From: an uncultured Oscillospiraceae bacterium
Lineage (GTDB): Bacteria; Bacillota; Clostridia; Oscillospirales; Ruminococcaceae
Direction of reading: 5' to 3'
Length of the DNA stretch: 64,000 nt
Assembly: GCA_934446355.1 (NCBI GenBank)
Contig: CAKSEC010000001.1
Coordinates: 62,001-126,000, forward strand
Part shown: positions 41,577 to 49,262 of the stretch, piece after piece
Layout of the letters: each line of letters starts with the position of its first letter
How positions within the stretch are numbered: the stretch's first letter is position 1
The notes under the pieces: generated by a model
What the model saw: the letters and a program-made list of their open reading frames with translations, nothing else
Database searches by the model: none
Told to the model about the DNA's origin: nothing
Translations under genes and position numbers: made by a program

Positions 41577-42134
41577 ATGCCGAACTTCACCAAAGACGCC
41601 ATAAAAAGCGCATTCATCAGGCTGCTTAACCGCAATCCGCTCAGCAAGATCACCGTGCGCAGCATAGTCGAGGAATGCGGAATAAACCGCAATTCGTTCT
41701 ATTACCACTTTCAGGATATCCCCTCGCTTCTTGAGGAAATAGCACGTGACCAGATAGACAGCATTATCGCAAAATATCCCACGATAAACTCGCTCGACGA
41801 GTGCGCCGAACTTGCTTTCAAGTTCGCCCTTGAAAACAAGAAAGCGGTGCTTAATATCTACGATTCGGCAAACCGCGGAATATACGAGCAGTATCTCATG
41901 CGCCTTTGCGAATATGTCGTGACCACCTACCTTGACACGGCGTTCGGCAGGGATTCCGTCAACGAATACGACCGCAGGATAGCCATACGCTTCCTGAAAT
42001 GCGAACTTTTCGGCTTGTCGTTCGACTGGATAGCAAGCGGAATGAAAAGCGACGTTATCGAGGAAATACGCCACGTAAACTCGCTTTGCCGCGGCCTCTC
42101 AGATGAAATAATGCGCCGCATGGGCAAAGATTAA
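41577..42134 (+). CDS. TetR/AcrR family transcriptional regulator
   Basis: A 185-residue DNA-binding protein. The N-terminal helix-turn-helix reads AIKSAFIRLLNRNPLSKITVRSIVEECGINRNSFYYHFQDIPSLLEEI (residues about 7-53), with the FYYHF recognition helix of the family. The remaining helical domain would bind an unknown ligand. The ATG at 41577 was preferred over an upstream in-frame TTG because AAGGAG lies seven bases before it. The DUF308 gene downstream has its own promoter and could be its target. Confidence 0.88.
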   Translation: MPNFTKDAIKSAFIRLLNRNPLSKITVRSIVEECGINRNSFYYHFQDIPSLLEEIARDQIDSIIAKYPTINSLDECAELAFKFALENKKAVLNIYDSANRGIYEQYLMRLCEYVVTTYLDTAFGRDSVNEYDRRIAIRFLKCELFGLSFDWIASGMKSDVIEEIRHVNSLCRGLSDEIMRRMGKD

Positions 42135-42188
42135 TTAGGCACATCGGGCGATTTGCCCAGATATTGTACAGGTTTCGGTCTTTGTCCG

Positions 42189-42217
42189 TTTACATGGCAC
42201 GCCGGCGGTGGTATAAT
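42189..42217 (+). promoter_or_regulatory. Promoter of the DUF308 gene
   Basis: TTTACA (42189-42194), a 17-bp spacer and TATAAT (42212-42217). Confidence 0.7.
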
Positions 42218-42268
42218 TGATTTGCGGGGGGAGAATATCGCCCCAGAAAATCACAGGAGGAATGATCT

Positions 42269-42871
42269 ATGCGCTCTGTTTTCCCGATGAAAGCTGCAAA
42301 GATCGGATATATCGTCGTATCCTCGCTGCTTTGCGTGCTCGGCATACTGCTTATGATATTCCCCGGATTCTCTGCCGAAGTCATCGGCGTGATATCCGGA
42401 ATAATGCTGCTGGTGTTCGGCGCGGTAAAGCTGGTCGGCTATTTTTCAAGGGACCTTTACCGGCTCGCATTCCAGTATGACCTCGCTTTCGGCATACTGC
42501 TGATAGCTCTGGGCGTGATGATACTTGTCCGCCCCGAAAGCCTGATGGCTTTCATATGTATCACTATGGGACTGTATATCCTCGCAGACGGTCTGTTCAA
42601 GATACAAATAGCCGCTGAGGCGAAGCGTTTCGGCATTCGTGTATGGTGGCTCATACTGATATTTGCGATCGCCGCCGGTATATGCGGACTTGTACTCATG
42701 CTCCGTCCGGGCGCAGGCAGCAGGCTTCTTATGACGCTGCTGGGCCTGTCGCTCCTTTCCGAGGGCATACTGAACCTCAGCACAGTTATAACAGCCGTCA
42801 AGATAATCAAGAATCAGCGCCCCGACATAATCGAGGGCGAATGCACCGAAAAAGATTCGGACGATATCTGA
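42269..42871 (+). CDS. DUF308/HdeD-like membrane protein
   Basis: A 200-residue protein with six hydrophobic helices in three similar pairs. The repeating pattern of a helix ending in a Gly-rich turn (GILLMIFPGFSAEVIGVISGIMLLVFG; ALGVMILVRPESLMAFICITMGLYILADG; GLVLMLRPGAGSRLLMTLLGLSLLSEG) is that of the DUF308 family to which acid-stress HdeD belongs. AGGAGGAATGATCT precedes the ATG. The role is unknown. Confidence 0.85.
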   Translation: MRSVFPMKAAKIGYIVVSSLLCVLGILLMIFPGFSAEVIGVISGIMLLVFGAVKLVGYFSRDLYRLAFQYDLAFGILLIALGVMILVRPESLMAFICITMGLYILADGLFKIQIAAEAKRFGIRVWWLILIFAIAAGICGLVLMLRPGAGSRLLMTLLGLSLLSEGILNLSTVITAVKIIKNQRPDIIEGECTEKDSDDI

Positions 42872-42888
42872 CAGCCCGACACAAACCA

Positions 42889-42928
42889 AAACAGGGAGAG
42901 AACATTATTCGTTCCTCCCTGTTTTTTT
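42889..42928 (+). terminator. Terminator of the DUF308 gene
   Basis: AACAGGGAG and CTCCCTGTT pair around a 14-base loop, followed by TTTTTTT. It also faces comFB on the other strand. Confidence 0.85.
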
Positions 42929-42942
42929 ATGCAGAAATATAC

Positions 42943-43206
42943 TCAATTGTGCGAGGGCTTCTTTGAAACTAACTCAATGGCTTCTGCAACAGCGATATTG
43001 ATGTCGACGCTGTTCTGGCGCACCTTTGAATTAAGTTTGGAAAACAACTCGCCGTTGCGGGTGCTGACATACCGTGACGGAAGCTTGTTGAGCGCCAGCG
43101 CAGTCATATCCTCAATGCAGCGTTCACACTTGCAGCAGTCCTCGTTCTCCAGCATTTCGGCAAGCTTTTCGCCGATAATAGATTCCATAATATTTACCAG
43201 TGCCAT
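42943..43206 (-). CDS. comFB: Late competence protein ComFB
   Basis: An 87-residue protein with the ComFB pattern: VNIMESIIGEKLAEML at the start, the cysteine block CCKCERCIEDMTALALNKLP (25-44) and the SRYVSTRNGELFSKL continuation. ComFB is encoded with competence genes in Bacillus, and related proteins bind cyclic dinucleotides and control motility or pili. Here it stands alone. The pilus operon and a GGDEF protein in the same window make a signalling role worth testing. GGGAGGGCAAAAA precedes the ATG. Confidence 0.85.
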   Translation of the reverse strand: MALVNIMESIIGEKLAEMLENEDCCKCERCIEDMTALALNKLPSRYVSTRNGELFSKLNSKVRQNSVDINIAVAEAIELVSKKPSHN

Positions 43207-43241
43207 TTTTTGCCCTCCCTATTCCATAGTTATTCATATAT

Positions 43242-43270
43242 ATTTTACATTATTATTCCTACTTTGTCAA
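43242..43270 (-). promoter_or_regulatory. comFB promoter
   Basis: On the reverse strand a perfect TTGACA (43265-43270), a 17-bp spacer and TAAAAT (43242-43247). Confidence 0.7.
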
Positions 43271-43437
43271 TAGACTGATAGGAAAAATACATAAAAAATT
43301 TTGTGCAGGGGCAGTTATTACAGGGCAATCTGCCGACCAAATGCAAAAATTGTCACGAACCCTTAACGAAAATCGGCGTATTTTTGCGCAGAAAATACAG
43401 AAACTACTCGCAAAAACCTGAAAAGGAGATTTTCGTT

Positions 43438-43887
43438 ATGAATATATCCAACGAAGAATACGGCGAGCTTGCCAAACAGCGCTCGCATAATTCAAAGCTG
43501 TATAAAACGGTACCAATGGCATTCGTTATAGGCGGACTTATATGCACGCTGGGCGAAGCGCTGCTGAATATCTACGGCATGGCAGGCCTTAACAAGGACG
43601 ATGCAGGTGCGCTGACCTCAATGACTCTGGTATTCCTCAGCATTCTGTTCACCGGTCTGCAGTGGTACGACAGGATAGCGCAGCACGCCGGCGCAGGCAC
43701 TCTCGTGCCGATAACCGGATTCGCAAACGCCGTGGCTTCGCCTGCACTGGATTTCAAAAGTGAGGGCTTCGTGCTGGGTCTTGGCGCCAAAATGTTCGTT
43801 ATAGCAGGACCGGTCATCGTGTACGGAATAAGCGCCTCAATAATATACGGCGTGATTTACTATATCATAGGGCTTTTTGCAAAGTAA
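43438..43887 (+). CDS. spoVAC: Stage V sporulation protein AC
   Basis: A 149-residue membrane protein of the SpoVA channel that moves Ca-dipicolinic acid into the forespore and releases it at germination. Family pieces are KTVPMAFVIGGLICTLGEALLNIY, the HAGAGTLVPITGFANAVASPALDFKSEG block and the end VFVIAGPVIVYGISASIIYG, with about four membrane helices. The ATG at 43438 was chosen because AAAAGGAGATTTTC precedes it. The longer open frame has no ribosome site. It is the first gene of the operon; the upstream promoter is probably forespore-specific but was not identified. Confidence 0.94.
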   Translation: MNISNEEYGELAKQRSHNSKLYKTVPMAFVIGGLICTLGEALLNIYGMAGLNKDDAGALTSMTLVFLSILFTGLQWYDRIAQHAGAGTLVPITGFANAVASPALDFKSEGFVLGLGAKMFVIAGPVIVYGISASIIYGVIYYIIGLFAK

Positions 43888-43899
43888 GGGGGAAATGCG

Positions 43900-44913
43900 A
43901 TGAAATTCTGTGAGGGAAAAACCATGTGCTTTCGCAAGCCGTCAGTCATTTCCTTTGCCGCAGTTGTCGGCAAGGCTGAAAACGACGGACCTTATGGCGG
44001 AAGCTTCGATGAGGTGATAGAGGACAACAAGGGCGGCGCAGAAACTTGGGAACAGGCGGAATCCCTTTTCCAGCGCAAAGCCGTGGGTCATGTGCTGCGC
44101 AAATCCGGTCTTGAACCGGACAGGATCGACCTTGTTTTCGCAGGCGACCTGCTGAATCAGTGCGTTGGAAGCGCATACGGTCTGAAAGACTACTATATGC
44201 CGTACCTCGGAATATACGGCGCCTGCTCCACATTTGCAGAGGGTCTGCTGCTGTCTGCCGCCATGGTGAACGCCGGATATGTGGACACTGCGATAGCAAG
44301 CACCTCGTCGCATTTCAGCACCGCCGAACGCCAGTTCAGATTCCCGCTGAATTACGGCGGAGTGCGCACGCCGACCGCCCAGTGGACTGCAACAGCCGCC
44401 GGTGCGGCGCTGATAGGCTTCAGCGGCAAGCCCCCGTTCCTGAGGGCGGCGACCGTCGGCAAAATAGAGGATATGGGTATTTGCGACCTCAACAATATGG
44501 GCGCAGCGATGGCGGGAGCAGCATACGACACTCTGACCCGCCATATGCGCCACCGTGGTACTCACCCGCAGGATTACGACGTGATAGTGACCGGCGACCT
44601 CGGTCAGGTGGGCAGCGATATGCTCTACGACCTGTTCAAGCGTGACGGCGTGGATATGAAAAGCCATCACAAGGACTGCGGTCTGATGATATACGACCGT
44701 GCCAGTCAGGACGTACACGCAGGCGGCTCAGGCTGCGGCTGCTCTGCGGCGATGATGTGCGGATATTTCTTCAAGCAGGTGCAGTCGGGCGAGCTGAAAC
44801 GCATACTCTACTGTGCGACCGGTGCGCTCATGTCGCCGACTGTGGTGCAGCAGGGCGGCAGCATTCCCGGTATCGCACACTGCGTGGAACTGTCTTTTGT
44901 TCAGGGAGGCTGA
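43900..44913 (+). CDS. spoVAD: Stage V sporulation protein AD
   Basis: A 337-residue soluble, thiolase-fold protein that binds dipicolinic acid in the SpoVA system. The family blocks are VISFAAVVGKAENDGPYGGSF, FAGDLLNQCVGSAYGLKD, GIYGACSTFAEGLLLSAAMV and the terminal GCGCSAAMMCGYFFKQV, ending ALMSPTVVQQGGSIPGIAH. The ribosome site AAGGGGG precedes the ATG. It is followed by spoVAE after four bases. Confidence 0.96.
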   Translation: MKFCEGKTMCFRKPSVISFAAVVGKAENDGPYGGSFDEVIEDNKGGAETWEQAESLFQRKAVGHVLRKSGLEPDRIDLVFAGDLLNQCVGSAYGLKDYYMPYLGIYGACSTFAEGLLLSAAMVNAGYVDTAIASTSSHFSTAERQFRFPLNYGGVRTPTAQWTATAAGAALIGFSGKPPFLRAATVGKIEDMGICDLNNMGAAMAGAAYDTLTRHMRHRGTHPQDYDVIVTGDLGQVGSDMLYDLFKRDGVDMKSHHKDCGLMIYDRASQDVHAGGSGCGCSAAMMCGYFFKQVQSGELKRILYCATGALMSPTVVQQGGSIPGIAHCVELSFVQGG

Positions 44914-44917
44914 TACT

Positions 44918-45301
44918 ATGGATATGTTTATGGAATATGTATGGGCGTTTCTTATCGGCGGTGCATTCTGCGCAGTGGGACAGCTTCTTATCGACCTCAC
45001 AAAGCTTACCCCCGCAAGGATACTGGTCAGCTATGTCGTGGCAGGCGTTATCCTCGGCGCAGTCGGCGTGTACGACCCGCTGATAGATTTTGCGGGCGGC
45101 GGTGCGACTGTCCCGCTGACCGGATTCGGCAATCTTCTCGCCAAGGGCGTAAGAGAAGCGGTCGATAAGCACGGACTTATCGGCGCATTCATGGGCGGCT
45201 TCACAGCGTCAGCTGCAGGTATCGCTGCGGCGGTATTCTTCGGGCTGCTGGCTGCGCTGTGCTTCAAGAGCGGTTCTAAGATAAATGAAACGCAGAGCTG
45301 A
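44918..45301 (+). CDS. spoVAE: Stage V sporulation protein AE
   Basis: A 127-residue membrane protein of the SpoVA channel, with MEYVWAFLIGGAFCAVGQLLIDLTKLTPARILV at the start and the GGGATVPLTGFGNLLAKGV motif shared with SpoVAC. About four helices are predicted. The ATG at 44918 follows GGGAGGCTGATACT. The gene is last in the operon and is followed by a strong terminator. Confidence 0.95.
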   Translation: MDMFMEYVWAFLIGGAFCAVGQLLIDLTKLTPARILVSYVVAGVILGAVGVYDPLIDFAGGGATVPLTGFGNLLAKGVREAVDKHGLIGAFMGGFTASAAGIAAAVFFGLLAALCFKSGSKINETQS

Positions 45302-45323
45302 AAAAGCTGAAATATTTTGATTC

Positions 45324-45348
45324 GGGGCTGATATTTTCAGCCCTTTTT
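45324..45348 (+). terminator. spoVA operon terminator
   Basis: GGGGCTGA-TATTT-TCAGCCC followed by TTTTTC. Confidence 0.85.
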
Positions 45349-45389
45349 CTGCGTTTGCCAAATTTTCTGAAAAAAATTCTCCAAACCTA

Positions 45390-45418
45390 TTGACAAATCA
45401 TTTCACGTGTAGTATAAT
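45390..45418 (+). promoter_or_regulatory. Promoter of the GntR-ABC operon
   Basis: Perfect TTGACA (45390-45395), a 17-bp spacer and perfect TATAAT (45413-45418). Confidence 0.85.
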
Positions 45419-45445
45419 AACTGTACTAACACGAATAATACAGTT
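45419..45445. promoter_or_regulatory. Operator for the YtrA-type GntR repressor
   Basis: AACTGTA-N13-TACAGTT, a perfect 7-bp inverted repeat directly after the -10 box; further half-sites TGGTACAG and GATACAG follow. Position implies autorepression. Confidence 0.65.
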
Positions 45446-45476
45446 GGTACAGATGATACAGCGAAAGGAGGATACC

Positions 45477-45860
45477 ATGCTCAACATACGGCTTGAGGGA
45501 AAGCTGCCGATATACGAGCAGCTTTACAACGGCATTTCGCAGCTTATTTCGTCCGGCGGACTAAAGCCCGATGACAAGCTTCCGGCAGTCCGTGAGGTCG
45601 CCAAGCAGTTCGGAATAAACCCGAACACGGTGCAGAAAGCATATGCGCAGCTTGAACAGGCAGGTCTTATCTATTCCATGCCTGCAAAGGGCAGCTATGT
45701 TTCCGCAGAAAAAACGGCTGCAGACACAGTAAAGCGTGAAGCGCTGCGCCGCACCGAGCAGGAACTTGTTTCCGCTCACAGGGCGGGAGTTCTGCTCGAC
45801 GAGGTATATAGGCTCGCAGACAAGATCTGGGGCGAGGGGAGGAAAGGTGAGGATATATGA
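45477..45860 (+). CDS. GntR-family regulator (YtrA type)
   Basis: A 127-residue short GntR regulator, with the winged helix-turn-helix (residues about 10-75, IYEQLYNGISQLISSGGLKPDDKLPAVREVAKQFGINPNTVQKAYAQLEQAG) and a short helical tail instead of an effector domain. This is the YtrA layout, and such proteins repress neighbouring ABC genes. The frame extends 29 codons upstream across the promoter; AAAGGAGG before 45477 decides the start. Its stop overlaps the ATPase start by four bases. Confidence 0.93.
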   Translation: MLNIRLEGKLPIYEQLYNGISQLISSGGLKPDDKLPAVREVAKQFGINPNTVQKAYAQLEQAGLIYSMPAKGSYVSAEKTAADTVKREALRRTEQELVSAHRAGVLLDEVYRLADKIWGEGRKGEDI

Positions 45861-46756
45861 TAGAGGTAAAAAACGCAGTAATGCAGTTTGACGGCTTCCG
45901 TGCGCTCGACGGCGTAAGCCTGTCGATACCTGAGGGGTGCGCTTACGGCCTGCTCGGCTCAAACGGCGCAGGCAAATCCACAATGCTAAGACTGCTGTCC
46001 GGCATATACCGTGCAGACGGCGGCGAAATACGAATAGACGGCGAGGAGATATACGACAATGCGCCGCTCAAGGAAAAGGTGTTCTTCATCAACGATGAAA
46101 CCGTGCAGTTCAACAGCATGACGCTGCTTGAGATGAAACAGTATTACAAAAGCTTTTACAGCAGCTTTTCAGACGAACTGTGGGAGAAGCTTCATTCAAC
46201 GCTGCAGCTTCCGCTTAAAAAGCGGCTGAGTACATTTTCAAAGGGTATGAAGCGTCAGGCTGCGGTAATATGCGGCATAGCCTGCAAGACCCCGTACCTG
46301 TTCCTTGACGAGGCATTCGACGGGCTCGACCCCACTATGCGAATAATCGTTAAGCAAATGCTTATCGACGCCATGATGGACTCCGGTCTGACCGTTATAT
46401 TCAGTTCGCACAATCTCAGCGAAATAGACGAATTCTGCGACCGTGTGGGACTTCTCCACTCAGGAAAGGTAGTGTTCGACCGTGAGCTTGACAGCGTAAA
46501 GGGCAGCGTGTTCAAGATACAGACTGCATTTGATACGCCGGTCACCGCACAGCAGCTTTCCGGGATCGACGTCCTGCACATGGAAAACAGCGGCAGCGTA
46601 ACGCACATCATCGCACGCGGCGACCGTGAAAAGGTCAGGGCGGCGATAGAAGCGCTTTCGCCCAAGTTATACGACGAAGTACCGCTGTCCCTTGAAGAAA
46701 TATTTATTTACGAAATGGAGGTGCTGGGCTATGACAGCTCAAAACTCAGCGGTTAA
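45857..46756 (+). CDS. ABC transporter ATP-binding protein
   Basis: A 299-residue ATPase. Walker A GSNGAGKST (about 34-42), Q-loop, signature LSTFSKGMKRQAA (a degenerate LSGGQ), Walker B YLFLDEAFDGLDP and the H-loop SSHNLSE are visible. A C-terminal extension (about 215-299) is common in the YtrB/BcrA group. The gene is between the regulator and the permease, so it is an operon of the Ytr type, often responding to cell-wall-active agents; whether it imports or exports is not known. Confidence 0.92.
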   Translation: MIEVKNAVMQFDGFRALDGVSLSIPEGCAYGLLGSNGAGKSTMLRLLSGIYRADGGEIRIDGEEIYDNAPLKEKVFFINDETVQFNSMTLLEMKQYYKSFYSSFSDELWEKLHSTLQLPLKKRLSTFSKGMKRQAAVICGIACKTPYLFLDEAFDGLDPTMRIIVKQMLIDAMMDSGLTVIFSSHNLSEIDEFCDRVGLLHSGKVVFDRELDSVKGSVFKIQTAFDTPVTAQQLSGIDVLHMENSGSVTHIIARGDREKVRAAIEALSPKLYDEVPLSLEEIFIYEMEVLGYDSSKLSG

Positions 46757-49064
46757 AAGCAGGCTGTTTTTCAAGTTTCCGGCATATTACCTCACTAAGC
46801 TGCGCTGCCTCAGGTCTAACCTGATAATGAACAGCATTCTGTCGCTGCTCAGCTACCCGACCATAGGCATAATGCTTGTCATCATATGCAATATGCAGCG
46901 CAATTATTTCAGCCTCAGAGATGCCAACGCCGATATGGATATCCTCGGTGCGGCAAGTTCAAGGCTGACTTCTATGGGCTCAATACTCCTGATGACCGGC
47001 ATTATTTCCATACTGTGCCTTATCGCCCTGTTTGTGTTCACATACGTGACAACGCTGCGCAGCTTCCGCTATCTTTACGATAAGAACAGCGTAGACATGG
47101 ACTATTCCCTGCCTGTCGACCACAACACACGCTTTTTCGGCGACCTTGCGGCAGTGTTCACCACAACGATACTCCCGCATTTGCTGGCAATAATTATCGG
47201 TCTTATCCTGCTGCAATGCAGCGATATCGAGGCTTTCACTGAAATGTCCGGGTCGGCTATATTCACCGGAATAAGGCAGATCGTGTTTGTCGGACTGTTC
47301 TCCTGCATTATGCAGATTGGGCTGACCCTGCTTATAATATCGTTCTGCGGCAGAAAGGCAGAAGCCGCAATTTATCCTATCCTGTTCAATTTCGCAATAC
47401 CGATCATTCATGCGCTTATAATATCCCTTATACAAAGCGGCATCTACGGCGCTGTGACCGAATATAGTATGTTCTATTTCGGCGGACTTTCAAACACCTT
47501 TGGCGTTTCCGAGCAGATAGGCACTATGTATTCTCTGTCAAGCACCTCGCCGCTCGGAATGATCGCCATTACTGTCTTATCATGGTTCACCACATGGCAC
47601 GGCTACCATGGTGAAATAAACAGCACCGCACCGATATTCACACCCCAGTTCATTCCTGCGCTGCTCATAACGCTCGCCTGCTTTGCAGCGGCATATTTCC
47701 TGATGAAGCACCGCCGCAACGAGCGTGTAGGTATGCCGTATGTGTTTAAGGGCTCAAACCTGTTCATTCCCGGCATAGTTATCTTCGCTGTAACACTTCC
47801 CATATGCAGCCGAATATTCTCGCTGATAAGAAACGGCACTCCTGCCGGCTACAGCTATAGCGAATCCCCGCTCGGCTGGGTGATAGGGCTCGTTGTTTCC
47901 ACATTCATCATATACATCGTTATGGAACTTATCAGCGGCAGGAATTTCCGCAAGTTCCTCGGCTCGCTGGCGAAATGGGCAGGAACTCTGGCGGTAAGCG
48001 TCGGCATCGCAGCGGTGTTCGCATTCTCCAATGGCTTCGGTCAGTCCTATTATGTCCCCGCTGAAAGCGACATTTCCAATGCAAGCCTGTTCATGAACCA
48101 GTATCCCTATACCGGCCTCAGGCAAGCGGTAATACCCCGCATTTCCAACCAGAACTCAGCGAATATCATCACCGAGATACACAAGCTGATACCCAAGGAC
48201 GGCAGCGGTGAAGGGAATGGGGATAACGGCGGGTTTATCTCGATAAGCTATACGCTGAAAAACGGCGAATATATCGAAAGGGTATACGACGTGTCGGAAG
48301 AACTCTACGACCAGTGCCTGCGGCTCACCTCTGACCCCGATATATGGTACACCAGCCAATATTCGGACAGGTTCAGCGACAAAATGCAGCTGAAGGACAT
48401 CGAGGTAAACAACGAAACCTATATCCCTGACGGGCTGACCATCAGCGATATTCTTGAAGCCATCAAAAAGGACAGCAAGTATGCGACCTACGAAACCCTC
48501 CATACGCTCCAGCCGGGGGTAAGAGAGTACAATATAACCGTTTGCGTCTTAAATACGGAAGACATGGACGTAAGAAACTGTTATATTGATATATATTCAT
48601 GGATGGAAAACACCGTCAGCCTGCTCCAAAGCTATGGCATTGAGTTCAGGGACACGGCTCTGGACGAAGCGCAAAGCGCATTCATCACCGACTGCGGCGA
48701 CAATTACCCCTCAGCCGTCAGCGGCGCATTTATGATGGCGATAAGCGAGGAGGGCTTCGGCGAACAGAGCGAGGAATATATCACCGAACTGTCCGAAAAA
48801 TGGGGCTATTGGCCTGAGGAAACAATTTCCGACCTATCCCGCTTCGGCAGGCTGGACCCCAGCGACCCCGACCTTATACAGCTTGCGAAAGTAAGCTACA
48901 ACGAAGCACCGCCAAAAGGCAGTACCCGCTACTGCATAGTGCTTGAGGATAATCTGTATTCTTCTGATATTACAGCCCCCGACTCAAAGGTGCTGTATAT
49001 TCCCAATGACTACAACATCCTTGCGGAAAAGCTTCTTTCCGAACATCTGGTCTATGAACCCTGA
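46731..49064 (+). CDS. ABC transporter permease with large extracytoplasmic domain
   Basis: A 777-residue membrane protein. The ATG at 46731 follows GGAGGTGCTGGGCT and overlaps the ATPase by 26 bases. The first half has about 12 hydrophobic helices (for example 28-50, 82-110, 133-160, 185-215 and 410-455). After about residue 455 comes a soluble domain of roughly 320 residues on one side of the membrane. This arrangement is seen in Ytr/Bcr-type exporters, but the long tail is not one I can match to a named domain. Confidence 0.75.
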   Translation: MTAQNSAVKSRLFFKFPAYYLTKLRCLRSNLIMNSILSLLSYPTIGIMLVIICNMQRNYFSLRDANADMDILGAASSRLTSMGSILLMTGIISILCLIALFVFTYVTTLRSFRYLYDKNSVDMDYSLPVDHNTRFFGDLAAVFTTTILPHLLAIIIGLILLQCSDIEAFTEMSGSAIFTGIRQIVFVGLFSCIMQIGLTLLIISFCGRKAEAAIYPILFNFAIPIIHALIISLIQSGIYGAVTEYSMFYFGGLSNTFGVSEQIGTMYSLSSTSPLGMIAITVLSWFTTWHGYHGEINSTAPIFTPQFIPALLITLACFAAAYFLMKHRRNERVGMPYVFKGSNLFIPGIVIFAVTLPICSRIFSLIRNGTPAGYSYSESPLGWVIGLVVSTFIIYIVMELISGRNFRKFLGSLAKWAGTLAVSVGIAAVFAFSNGFGQSYYVPAESDISNASLFMNQYPYTGLRQAVIPRISNQNSANIITEIHKLIPKDGSGEGNGDNGGFISISYTLKNGEYIERVYDVSEELYDQCLRLTSDPDIWYTSQYSDRFSDKMQLKDIEVNNETYIPDGLTISDILEAIKKDSKYATYETLHTLQPGVREYNITVCVLNTEDMDVRNCYIDIYSWMENTVSLLQSYGIEFRDTALDEAQSAFITDCGDNYPSAVSGAFMMAISEEGFGEQSEEYITELSEKWGYWPEETISDLSRFGRLDPSDPDLIQLAKVSYNEAPPKGSTRYCIVLEDNLYSSDITAPDSKVLYIPNDYNILAEKLLSEHLVYEP

Positions 49065-49097
49065 TATTTCCTGATAACCGTTCTTCCCCCAATATAA

Positions 49098-49132
49098 CTT
49101 GAGCCCCCGACCTTTCGGTCGGGGGCTCAAGC
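49098..49132. terminator. Hairpin after the ABC operon
   Basis: CTTGAGCCCCCGACC-TTTC-GGTCGGGGGCTCAAG, a perfect 15-bp stem. No T-run follows; repeat copy B begins immediately after it. Confidence 0.7.
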
Positions 49133-49231
49133 TGGCGATAACCCCTCATCTTCGTCGTCAGTGACATTTCGGCAGGCACAAAGCCTAGCCGAAATGCCAC
49201 TTCCTAGAATCTGAGGGCTTCTCGCCAGTCT
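49130..49231 (-). repeat. Nested palindromic repeat, copy B (full)
   Basis: On the reverse strand AGACTGGCGAGAAGCCCTCA..GATGAGGGGTTATCGCCAGC forms the outer stem, with the inner stem GTGGCATTT/AAATGTCAC capped by CTAGGCTTTGTGCCTG. It lies between convergent genes. Confidence 0.85.
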
Positions 49232-49262
49232 TATATATTACTCTAACAAATTGCAATATTAC

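Noticed and set aside
42135..42268. TetR-type operator upstream of the DUF308 gene
   Set aside because: No convincing inverted repeat near the promoter; only a short GGGC/GCCC hairpin was seen.
43271..43437. Sigma-G promoter for spoVACDE
   Set aside because: GCGTATT..AATACAGAA is only vaguely similar to the consensus; I cannot support a call.
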